Positions 9,912-22,600 of a stretch of 64,000 bases of DNA are shown here, one piece after another. The DNA is from Girardinichthys multiradiatus (Eukaryota > Chordata > Actinopteri > Cyprinodontiformes > Goodeidae). The DNA is taken from positions 7,775,663 to 7,839,662 of the forward strand of contig NC_061811.1 in NCBI RefSeq assembly GCF_021462225.1, written 5' to 3'. The notes under the pieces are model-generated. The model was given only the letters and a program-made list of their open reading frames with translations, searched no databases and had not been told where the DNA came from. Each line of letters starts with the position of its first letter. Position 1 is the first letter of the stretch. Position numbers and translations under genes: made by a program.

Positions 9912-12900
9912 ATGCTGCGACGTCCAACACCGACCGACTCTGAGGCGGACGTCCTGAGGGAGCAGGAGCGTTTCCTGACCTCTGGAGTTCGCTCGGCTGC
10001 CTGTATGGTCCGCCGTCCTGACAAAAGGAGAGGAGAGGCTGGAGACGCTGAGGGAGCGCACAGCAGTGAGAATGAGGGAAACCAGAAGGATGTGGTCACA
10101 ATGGAAGGTTAAAAACAAGCTGTCACTGTCAGGCACCAATATTGAAAGCTTTATTTGTTCTGCCAGTAGAAGTGTTAATCCCTAAAATGTGTCTGTCGTA
10201 GATCTTCCAGACCAGCTGCCGTCTCTAACACCAGCCCCACCTAAGAAGTCCCGATTTAAAGCCAGTCGTGTCACTTTTGAGGATGAAGACGCCGGGGAGA
10301 CACTGGACAGGCATGATACCCACATCAGCGCTGTTCTCTCCAAGATTGTGGTAAGTTTTGAATATTTATATAACTGAAAATTGTGAATAAGAGGCTGTAA
10401 GCTAAATATAAAGTGAAATCACTATACGTGCAAACAATGTGTATTAAAAAAATCTACTTTCTAGGTTTATATACAGGTCCTTCTCAAAATATTAGCATAT
10501 TGTGATAAAGTTCATTATTTTCCATAATGTAATGATGAAAATTTAACATTCATATATTTTAGATTCATTGCACACTAACTGAAATATTTCAGGTCTTTTA
10601 TTGTCTTAATACGGATGATTTTGGCATACAGCTCATGAAAACCCAAAATTCCTATCTCACAAAATTAGCATATCATTAAAAGGGTCTCTAAACGAGCTAT
10701 GAACCTAATCATCTGAATCAACGAGTTAACTCTAAACACCTGCAAAAGATTCCTGAGGCCTTTAAAACTCCCAGCCTGGTTCATCACTCAAAACCCCAAT
10801 CATGGGTAAGACTGCCGACCTGACTGCTGTCCAGAAGGCCACTATTGACACCCTCAAGCAAGAGGGTAAGACACAGAAAGAAATTTCTGAACGAATAGGC
10901 TGTTCCCAGAGTGCTGTATCAAGGCACCTCAGTGGGAAGTCTGTGGGAAGGAAAAAGTGTGGCAGAAAACGCTGCACAACGAGAAGAGGTGACCGGACCC
11001 TGAGGAAGATTGTGGAGAAGGGCCGATTCCAGACCTTGGGGGACCTGCGGAAGCAGTGGACTGAGTCTGGAGTAGAAACATCCAGAGCCACGGTGCACAG
11101 GCGTGTGCAGGAAATGGGCTACAGGTGCATCATTCCCCAGGTCAAGCCACTTTTGAACCAGAAACAGCGGCAGAAGCGCCTGACCTGGGCTACAGAGAAG
11201 CAGCACTGGACTGTTGCTCAGTGGTCCAAAGTACTTTTTTCGGATGAAAGCAAATTCTGCATGTCATTCGGAAATCAAGGTGCCAGAGTCTGGAGGAAGA
11301 CTGGGGAGAAGGAAATGCCAAAATGCCAGAAGTCCAGTGTCAAGTACCCACAGTCAGTGATGGTCTGGGGTGCCGTGTCAGCTGCTGGTGTTGGTCCACT
11401 GTGTTTTATCAAGGGCAGGGTCAATGCAGCTAGCTATCAGGAGATTTTGGAGCACTTCATGCTTCCATCTGCTGAAAAGCTTTATGGAGATGAAGATTTC
11501 ATTTTTCAGCACGACCTGGCACCTGCTCACAGTGCCAAAACCACTGGTAAATGGTTTACTGACCATGGTATCACTGTGCTCAATTGGCCTGCCAACTCTC
11601 CTGACCTGAACCCCATAGAGAATCTGTGGGATATTGTGAAGAGAACGTTGAGAGACTCAAGACCCAACACTCTGGATGAGCTAAAGGCCGCTATCGAAGC
11701 ATCCTGGGCCTCCATAAGACCTCAGCAGTGCCACAGGCTGATTGCCTCCATGCCACGCCGCATTGAAGCAGTCATTTCTGCAAAAAGATTCCCGACCAAG
11801 TATTGAGTGCATAACTGTACATGATTATTTGAAGGTTGATGTTTTTTGTATTAAAAACACTTTTCTTTTATTGGTCGGATGAAATATGCTAATTTTGTGA
11901 GATAGGAATTTTGGGTTTTCATGAGCTGTTTGCCAAAATCATCCGTATTAAGACAATAAAAGACCTGAAATATTTCAGTTAGTGTGCAATGAATCTAAAA
12001 TATATGAATGTTAAATTTTCATCATGACATTATGGAAAATAATGAACTTTATCACAATATGCTAATATTTTGAGAAGGACCTGTTGAGAAAAAAACTGAA
12101 GATATGCATTAGTGTTTTTTAAAGTTGTTGCTTACTTGAAGGAGAGGGACACCAGCTGTGTTCCAGTATCTCTACCAGCGTTTACAGGCCTGGCTTTTCC
12201 CAAAGTACTGCACCGTTCGGAAACTGGCAGTCAGGTATCCTCCGCTCCTGTTTACGTGTATATACAGTATATGTACAGGGGTTGGACAATGAAACTGAAA
12301 CACCTGGTTTTAGACCACAATAATTTATTAGTATGGTGTAGGGCCTCCTTTTGCGGCCAATACAGCGTCAATTCGTCTTGGGAATGACATATACAAGTCC
12401 TGCACAGTGGTCAGAGGGATTTTAAGCCATTCTTCTTGCAGGATAGTGGCCAGGTCACTATGTGATACTGGTGGAGGAAAACGTTTCCTGACTCGCTCCT
12501 CCAAAACACCCCAAAGTGGCTCAATAATATTTAGATCTGGTGACTGTGCAGGCCATGGGAGATGTTCAACTTCACTTTCATGTTCATCAAACCAATCTTT
12601 CACCAGTCTTGCTGTGTGTATTGGTGCATTGTCATCCTGATGCACGGCACCACCTTCAGGATACAATGTTTGAACCATTGGATGCACATGGTCCTCAAGA
12701 ATGGTTCGGTAGTCCTTGGCAGTGACGCGCCCATCTAGCACAAGTATTGGGCCAAGGGAATGCCATGATATGGCAGCCCAAACCATCACTGATCCACCCC
12801 CATGCTTCATTCTGGGCATGCAACAGTCTGGGTGATATGCTTCTTTGGGGCTTCTCCACACCGGAACTCTCCCGGATGTGTGGAAAACAGTAAAGGTGGA

Positions 12901-13545
12901 CTCATCAGAGAACAATACATGTTTCACATTGTCCACAGCCCAAGATTTGCGCTCCTTGCACCATTGAAACCGACGTTTGGCATTGGCATGAGTGACCAAA
13001 GGTTTGGCTATAGCAGCCCGGCCGTGTATATTGACCCTGTGGAGCTCCTGACGGACAGTTCTGGTGGAAACAGGAGAGTTGAGGTGCACATTTAATTCTG
13101 CCGTGATCTGGGCAGCCGTGGTTTTATGTTTTATGGATACAATCCGGGTTAGCACCAGAACATCCCTTTCAGACAGCTTCCTCTTGCGTCCACAGTTAAT
13201 CCTGTTGGATGTGCTTCGTCCTTCTTGGTGGTATGCTGACATTACCCTGGATATCGTGGCTCTTGATGCATCACAAAGACTTGCTGTCTTGGTCACAGAT
13301 GCGCCAGCAAGACGTGCACCAACAATTTGTCCTCTTTTGAACTCTGGTATGTCACCCATAATGTTGTGTGCATTTCAATATTTTGAGCAAAACTGTGCTC
13401 TTACCCTGCTAATTGAACCTTCACACTCTGCTCTTACTGGTGCAATGTGCAATCAATGAAGACTGGCTACCAGGCTGGTCCAATTTAGCCTTGAAACCTC
13501 CCACACTAAAATGACAGGTGTTTCAGTTTCATTGTCCAACCCCTG

Positions 13546-13606
<61 letters not shown>

Positions 13607-16600
13607 TTATATATATATATATATATATAAATATATAGATATATCTATGTACATATAGATATAGATATATGTATATAATTTTGTTGTAGTATTTATTGGT
13701 TTTTAAATTATTTCTCAATAAGTTTACTGCTTGGTGGATGAAACACAAATTAAATGTTGATAAAGAAAAATCAAATTGTGTCAATGCATTTACTAAAAGT
13801 CAACAAATACCATAACGTAAATGATTTGGAAAATAGGATCATTGTGAGTCCAGTGAAAACTAGACTTCCAGATTTTCTTACAAACAAGAGCCTTAAAAGT
13901 GTGACCTGCATTTATATTCAGCCCCCTTGAATCAACATTCTGTAGAGCCACCATACACTGCAGTTATGATTGCAAGTCTCTGGGGTCTGTCTCTACCAGC
14001 TTTGGACATCTACAGCCTAAAATGTCAGCCCATTCTTCTTAGGAGAATAGCTCAGGCTGTCAGATTGGATGGAGACCATATGTGAACATCAGTTTTATAT
14101 CTTGCTACACATTCCCAATTGGATTTAGGTATGGACATTGACTGGGCCATTCTAACACATGAATTAGCTGTGATTTCAACCATTCTATTGTAGTTCTGGC
14201 TGGATTTTTGGGTCGCTGTCCTAATAAAAGGTGAACCTCCGCCCTGGTCTCAAGTCTTCTTCAGCCTCTACCAGGATCTTCTAGGATTGTTCTGTATTTA
14301 GCTTCATCCATTTCCCATCAACTCTGAGCATCTTCCTTGTCCCTTCTGGGGAAAGGCATCCTGACAGTATGATGCTCCCAACACCATGTTTCAATGTTCA
14401 CATGGTGTCGTTAGAATGATGTGCAGTGCTAGCTAGAGTGTTTCTTCTAATTTACAATAATGCAATACTTTGTGTTGGACTTTCACATAAAATCTTAATG
14501 AAATACCTTTAAGTTTTTGGTGAATTGACAAAATGTTTAGAAGCTATTTTGATCTAATTAGTTTTTGCAAGGCACTGTTCCTCAAATGAAAATAACCAGT
14601 TACATGAGTCTGAGATATACAGTGGCTTGTAAAAGTATTCATACCCTTTGAACTTTTCCACGTGTTGTCACATTACAACCACAAACAAATATATTTTATC
14701 GGAATTTAATGTGAAAGACCAAAACAAGGTGGTATACATTTGTGAAGTGGAAAGAAAATTATACTTTATTTAAAACATTTTATACAAATATAAAACTGAA
14801 AAGTGCAGTGTGCAACCAATTGCCTTCAGAAGTTGCCTGATGATTGCTAATGACTAAATATAATCCACCTCTAATCTCAGTACAAATACAGCTCCTCTGT
14901 GACGGCCTTAGAGGTTGGTTAAGAGAATATTGGGGAGCAAACAGCCTAATGAAGTCCAAGGAACACACCAGTCAGGTCAGGGATAAAGTTGTGGAGATGT
15001 CTAAAAAGATTTCATCTCACGGAGCACTGTTCAATCCATCATCCGGAAATAGAAAGAGTATGACACAACTGTAAACCTACCAAGACAAGGCCGTCCACCT
15101 AAACTTACAGGACGAACAAAGAGAGCACTGATCAGAGATGCAGCCAAGAGGTCCAAGGTGACTCTGGATGAACTGCAGAGATCCACAGCTCAGGTGAGGG
15201 AATCTGTACCCACAGGACAACTGTTAGTCGTGCACTGCACAAATGTGGTCTTTATGGAAGAGTGGCAAGAAGAAAGTCATTGTTAAAAGAAACCAATAAG
15301 AAGTCCTGTTTGCAGTTTTCCAGAAGCCATGTTGGAGACACAGCAAACATGTAGAAGAAGGTGCTTTGGTCAGACAAGACCAAAATGTAACTTATTGGCC
15401 TAAATACAAAACATTGCATATCACACTAAACACACCATCCCCACTGTAAAATATGGCAGTGGCAGCATCATGCTCTGGTGGTGCTTCTCTATAGCAGGGA
15501 CAGGGAAGGTGGTCAGAGCTGATGGGAGGATGGATGGTGCCAAATACAGAGCGATCTTGGAAGAAAACCTGTTGGAGTCTGCAAAAGACTTGAGACTGGG
15601 GCGGAGGTTCACCTTCTAGCAGAACAACGACCCTAAACATAAAGCCAGGGCTACAATGGAATGGTTTAAAACCAAACATATTCATGTGTTAGAAAGGCCC
15701 AGTCAAAGTCCAGACCTAAACTCAATCGAGAATTTGTGGCAAGATCTGAAAACTGCTGTTTACAAACGCTCTCCTAATCTGACTGAGCGTGAGCTGTTTT
15801 GCAAAGAAGAATGGGCAAAAATTTCAGTCACTAGATGTGCAAAGCTGGTAGAGACAAACCTTTGAAGACTTGCAGCTGCAATTGCAGCAGAAGATTGTTC
15901 CACAAAGTATTGACTCATGGCGGTGAATACTTTGACACAATGACCTTTTCAGTTTTTTTTTTTGTAAAATATTATATTCTTTCCACTTCACAATTGTATA
16001 CCACCTTGTTTTGGTCTTTCACATAAAATTCCAATAAAATATGTTTGTCCCATGTTTCTATTTATGTTTGTGGTTATAATGTGACAATATGTGGAAAGGT
16101 CCAAGGGGTATGAATACTTTTACAAGCCACTGTAAAATGATTATGGTAATATTCTAATGGACCTACAGGTACCATCTTCATCATTCAAAGGGAAGAGGAG
16201 CATTTTTGCTCGTCAGATTGCAGCTCAGAGACTAAAAGAAGACAAAACACTGAAACCATCTTCAGCTGAAGCTCCTCAGAAGCCTGAACCCGTAGAACGG
16301 ATCCTCCCTGTTGACGCTGGTGATTGTGAGTAGCATTAAAATGTACACCTCTTTAAAAGCTGCTTATTTAAGAAAAAACAGTTCACTCAATTTCTCCTCT
16401 CTACTCTTTTAATACTATAAATACCTTTGGACTCAGGTGCTAGGTTGGTGTCCGGTGACGGCCTTCAGGGCCCAGACAGTTCAGGAGAGACCCTGAGGAT
16501 CCACAGGGAGAACCAGGCGAAGCTCCAAGCAATGTCTAAATCTGAGATTCTGGAGGAGCAAAAAAAGCTTTTATCCCAGCTCGGTGAGAACTAAAATGAA

Positions 16601-19600
16601 CTTGAAGTTAAAATAATGTTTTTCCTGTATTTTTCCTTGTATTTCCAAAACAACTACATGAAACAGATTTGATTGTTTTTGTTCCACGTTTGTGCAACAC
16701 ATGATTTAATGTCCTTCCCAGATCCCAGACTGGTGGAGTTTATCAGATCACGTAAATCTGAGAGTGCTCTGTCGCCTAGTTCCCCATCTGAGGACACAGC
16801 AGCAGATAGATGCAGCACAGAAGATCCTCCTGTTGAACGTGCAGAGAGCAGAGAGTCCCACAGTGCTGCTGTGTTGTGCCAGACTCCAGAGGAGGTGGAG
16901 ATGGAGGAGGAAAAGGAGGTGAAACCACCACCACCTTTGACTGGTAAGATATTTCAGTTAAACGATTTAATCTCTACCTTTATTGAGGTCCAAAAGTACC
17001 GCAATTCAATACACGCAAAAATCTGACGGTTGGTTATTTAATTGTGCATTTAATACATTATTGAGACATTTTAATTATTACAGATGCATCAGATTTTTTT
17101 TAATCAACACATAAATAAATATTTATTTAAAATTTCAATTTAGTTTATAAGATAACATGTCTCCCAATTTACAAGCTCAACAAAGTACAAATAAATGCAG
17201 AAAATCTGAAAAACAATATAAATACCCTTACCACTAAATAAAGTGAATATAAAATAAGAGTAATAAATTATAAATACATCAATCAACATCAAATTTAAAT
17301 AACCACACTGTTTGCACACGATAACTCTATACATAAGCCACATTTACACTATGCAATAATTATATGCAAAAACTAAATAAAATAACTATAAAAGTCCTAT
17401 TAAATACCTACATACAACTATGTACAAAACTAGGCACAAAAAAGACATTTTACAGACCTCTAGTGGTGCTTTTTGTTACTGCATCCAGTAGAGTGATAAA
17501 CTATGCCACTAGTCAACCTCACCTCTCCTGCTTCAGCTGCACTTTACTAGATTTGAGACATCTTTTATCTTCAAAATATTATTTTATAAACCCTGTACTG
17601 TTTGTTTCATGTTCATTGAGTGTTAATATGTATGAATTCAGAGGAGGATCTCCCAGTGAAGCCCCAGAAGGAATGGGTTCACATGGATACCTTGGAGCCA
17701 GAGAAGTTGGAGTGGATCAGAGACTTGCCTTCACCCAGAAAGAAAGGAACCAAAAAGGTAATAGGTGACCTCAGCTGAACAGTGCCACTTTATTTTTATT
17801 GCTGCTTTTATCGGTTAAGAATTAAGAGTCATGTTATTTCTATATCATTATTAAATATTGCAATGATTGTTTCAGTTGTGATAAATCTACATTTTCCTTA
17901 CTCCTCACTTTCCAATCAGTCATTATGATGCATGCAACACGCTCTGTGACCTTTGACATGTTTGGCATTATGATTTGTTTCAACTGTGGGGGTCCACTGC
18001 AGGCTGAATGTATTGTTTGCATGCAAACTGTGAATTTTTTTAATGAAACAGCCAGCAAATATTTATTTCTGAACAGTTCTTTGCAATATTGATATTGCAG
18101 AGACTAATATTTTGACAGCAATATTTTGCTACTCACAAATGTGTGTGTTAATCAACATGCTATATGGCTTCTGCTGTGTCCTAAAAGGCCATGCAGGCTC
18201 GTTTTGATTTCGCGGGGACCTTAATTCCTCCCTCAGAAGATCTGCCGACCCACTTAGGCCTGCACCACCATGGAGAGGAGCCTGAGGTCTGTTGCATTAA
18301 ATGCATAAGATGACCTGTTGTCCGTCTTTGCCTATGAGTCAGTTGAAATACTAGTTAAGAAAACAATGACATCTTGTTCTGGTTTCACACTCTTTCCCCA
18401 GAGAGCTGGTTACTCCCTGCAGGAACTGTTCCTGCTGTCTCGGAGTCAGCTTATCCAGCAAAGAAGTCTGGCTCTCAACACTCTCGCCTGCATCCTCACA
18501 AAAGTACACAAACCTGCACACACAGTGTCATGCATACCTACAGAGATCCCTGCAGAGACTCACTCTTTAATCTTACAGGCACGAGCTGGAGAGTACCAGA
18601 CAATTCTGAGAGGCAGTGTCACATCCAGTCTGCTTGATGCAGGCCTGCTCTTCCTGCTCCGCTTTGCACTGGACGATAGCATTGAAGGAGTGATGTCTGC
18701 TGCTGTGCATGCACTTAAAGCGCTCCTTGTGTGCGCAGAAGATGAAGTAAGATTTAATTATGAGTCAGTAATTACTGCAAACATTGTCCTCACTCTGTCT
18801 TCATTGATTTTTCAGTCAAAACACAGTTGGTCATACTGAATACATTTTTTTTGCAGTGCTTCTGTACAGAAATGTTTTTTGGTTTGTTTCAGGAGTGCTT
18901 GGACTGCACCTTTTCCTGGTTTCGTGGCCTAGCGTCCTTCCCACTGCTGCCATCCGCACAGGAGGAAGATGAAGAGGATGAAGGGCTGAATGAAAGCATG
19001 AAGGAGACAGCCATGGAAAAAGAAGAAAGGAAGAGTGATTATGATGTTGCCAGGCAGGATGTTGTTAAGGTAACAATCAGCGGTGTTTACTGTTTGCATA
19101 TTTGTAACATTTTTATGTTCTGCAGATAGAAACCGAACACTGGTCCTTGTTTTAGGGTCTGCTGAAGATGAAGCTGCTTCCCAGGCTGCGCTACGTTCTC
19201 GAGGTAGTCCGACCATCCCCTCGCGTGGTTGAGGACGTCCTGCACATCCTGACACGTGTCGCCCGGCACTCCTCATCATCTGCCACCCAGGTAAGATGCA
19301 CATGGGCAGCTTAACAGAGTCAAACATGGGACAGCTGGATGACTCTGTGCTGCATTTCACACTCAGGTGTTGGACTGTCCTCGTCTGATGGAGACTGTAT
19401 CGTCTGAGTTTCTTCCCACTTCCTGGAAGTCCCCTTCATCACTCAGTCTTCTGTCTGCTTATGGACACCCTGTGGCCAACGCCATGAAGCTCATGAGGGT
19501 TTTGGCGACCTCTGGGAGACATGCGTGTGCCAGACTGGTAAACGTGCAATGTGTTGCATAGGTGGTCATGGTGGACATGATAAAACTGCATCTATGTTTA

Positions 19601-22600
19601 GATATTTACATACCCAGCAGCATGATGGGACAAACCATCCTCCCTTGGAGCATATCATGTAGTTTCTTTCTGGATTTTGAAATTCTGATGAATTGAGTAG
19701 ATTCCAGTTAATGGGTCCAACAAACTAAATCTATCTGCATGTAGACTAACTGTGTAAAGCAGTAATTTGTGTGTATGTTTTAATAAGTATATTTGAATGT
19801 TTGGTTCAGATCTTGCTTGGCAAAACTGTGACTCTTTTGTGTCTTTTGGCAGTTATAAATGTGACTGAACATAAATCACATGCGAGGTTCCTCAAGGCTC
19901 TGTTCTCGGGGCCACATTTTCTACATGCTCCACTAAATCAGGTTATAGAAAACTAAAACATCTCCTACCATACGTACACTGGTGACACACAACGTTTAAT
20001 TTCAGTGTCACCACATGACCAGTAAGTGAATCCATAATATCATAGAAAGGACTGGTCAGAAGTTTTTCCCTCGTAGTAAAGATAAAACAGAAGTCATTGT
20101 TTTTGGTCCCTTGTTTATTTGTCTTCTCCCGGGCAGCATTTCACGTCTGTACTCCTCAGCTCTGGACACACCTACCTGTTTAAATCAAGACTAAAAACAT
20201 TTTCTGCTGCAGCTTTCCCATACATGTCGGATTACCTCATCAGTTCATTTTTTTATTATGCTTTTGCTTTTCTTTGTTTTAAATTAGAATTTTAATGTTT
20301 CCCTTCTTATGTGACTTTTAATGATTTCTTTAATTCTTTTATTTTTGTTTTATGTCCTTAATGTGGGTTACCTGTGAAGCATCTTCACTGACCTTGTGTA
20401 GGAATTGTGCAAACAAGCCTGCCGTGATTTTAAAAGTGTTTCTCCTGCTCTTGCTGCCCCAGTTGAACTCACTGGGAGTCCGGGAACGCTTGTCCTGCCT
20501 CCTGAGTGCCGAGCTCAATGAGCTGCTGATGGACCCCAACGAGGCCCTCAGGATCACCACTGAGGCCTACAGGCTGTGGGCTGTAGCAGCTGGCTATGGA
20601 CAGGCCTGCCAACTGTACATGTAAGTTAACTTGTGTCAGTAGTGCCGATTTGAAGTAGAAGTCTGTTTTTTTCTGTGTGTTTCCTGAAGATGCAGTGGAA
20701 AAATACAGTAATATGAGAGATAACCACAGAGTAGAGAACTAAAACAAATAATATTCTATGGGAAACCTGTTGCAGAACATTTAGCTTCTCACAATAGTTT
20801 GTTGGTATCTTGGCCCTTTCCTCCAGGCTTTGTAGGGCATCTTACTCACACCTTTTTGGCTCTGCCCACAAATATAGCTTTGTGATAGCCGCTCCAAATG
20901 TTGTCCTTAAGCCACGTTGCAACTGCAGAACTTCAGACTATTTGTTTTTCTGATGGGAGTGCTCTCTCCTCTAATCTCTTCTGCTCCAAATAATGCTGGG
21001 GTGTGGACATTTTGTTGAGTTTAGAGTGACTTTATAGAAGTTACAAAGCGTAATCGCTGTGACAGAATCATTGGGTAGAGTGTTTTTGCTGAACATCATG
21101 GCTTTTATTTTATGTGACAAGACGTAGGTCAGTTATTTTCTGTTGTGTTCCCAGAGACCTGTACCCAGCCTTGGTGAGGACGCTGCAGGCTGTTCACAGC
21201 ACGCTGTCAGCACCAGATTCTCTGTTGTCTCTGCAGCTGCACCGTCTCTCAGCTCTGCTTTCTCTGCTCACACAAGTCACACACACCGCTGGCTGCCATC
21301 AGGAGCTCCAGTCCGGCATGGTCAGGTACTGAGGAGGGACATGGTGACTATACTATTCTTGTTTGATGAATGTCCCACATCTGCATGCTGCTTTCTCTGT
21401 TGTTACCACAGAGCTCAAGGAGAGGAATGTCCCCCTCCACCTCCTGTGTCCTGGGGTCATGTTGCTGGTTTGCAGCCGCTCTTGTTGGGACATTTGAAGG
21501 GTGCAGTCAAATGCCTTGATGATCCAGTTCAGAAAGACAGCGTCCTGACTCTAATACCTGCTTATCTAGTCTATCTACAAGCTTACTACCATCATCTCAC
21601 CAGACAGGTATTCCTATGTGGTTACTGTGTAAAGTTGTGCTGGTTGGAAGTTTACATCCACTCATCATCGGCATGAGTATCATGTTAAATTTGGGTTTTT
21701 AATGATTTATTTGAGCGTTTCTTTTTCCATGGTCAAACTGCTGTACAACATACAACTTCAATGATTTTTAGAAACAAGAATTAGGTGCACGTTTAAATTC
21801 ATAGTGGCTTTTTCTCTAATCCACACCGGCTATACAGGCTCAAATATGGAAATACTGTATAGCTCCCCTAATATTTGGTTAAAGGTTTCCTAGCAAGTTG
21901 CACCATAACCAGATTCTTGGACTGGATTTTTTTCAACCCCAGACTTTAAAACTAGTTCATAATTGTCTAAGCCTCTTTGGCCACTCCAAGACTGTTGGGA
22001 TTTATATATGGATTCCTGTTTGCACAACCAGCTGTGTCCAAGTATCAACTGTCTGACCCAAACTGGCCCCTTAGATTAAAGGAAACTGTTGGGACTGTCA
22101 GGAACCACCAAGGCTCAAGACTGTGAGGAACCAATGAAACCAGTTTAAATTCAACATGGGCTGAGAGAAGGCTGACCAGGAAATAAATGAATGCTGTAAA
22201 GATGTAATCTTGAAGTCAAACTGAAATTTGCAGCTGCACACATAAACAACTCAAAGGTTTTATTGGCAGACGAGACAAAGATGGAGTTATTTGGCCACAG
22301 TGACAAGAAGTATGTTTGGAGAAGCCAATGTGAGGTTTTCAAACCTAAGAACACTGTCAGGCATGGTGGTGGTACCATCATTCTGAGGGACTGTTTCACT
22401 GCTTAATCAGGTAGGAGTACCTCCAAAAATATTCAGCTTGCATCACTTCAACAATTAGAGGGTTGAAACATTTGTTCCCAAACGCACGTCCATGCTGGTT
22501 ATTAAAGGGTTAAAGCAGGCTAACACTGAGCCTCTGCGTGGCCCCTGAACTCAACCATGTTAAAATCGGTGGATCTTGCTTAAAAGCCAGATTTGTACCA

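Noticed and set aside
9690..10139. 149-codon minus-strand frame over the first RPAP1 exon
   Set aside because: Shadow of the RPAP1 exon on the other strand; no homology.
13599..13784. Small open frame rich in Ile/Tyr
   Set aside because: Translation of the TA microsatellite.
17364..17768. 134-codon frame as a separate gene
   Set aside because: Only its last 39 codons are real, as an RPAP1 exon with acceptor at 17640-17641; the rest is intron.
20740..21080. Possible Tc1 remnant in RPAP1 intron 14
   Set aside because: A few phrases resemble antisense Tc1, but there are no ends and no clear transposase motif; not strong enough to list.
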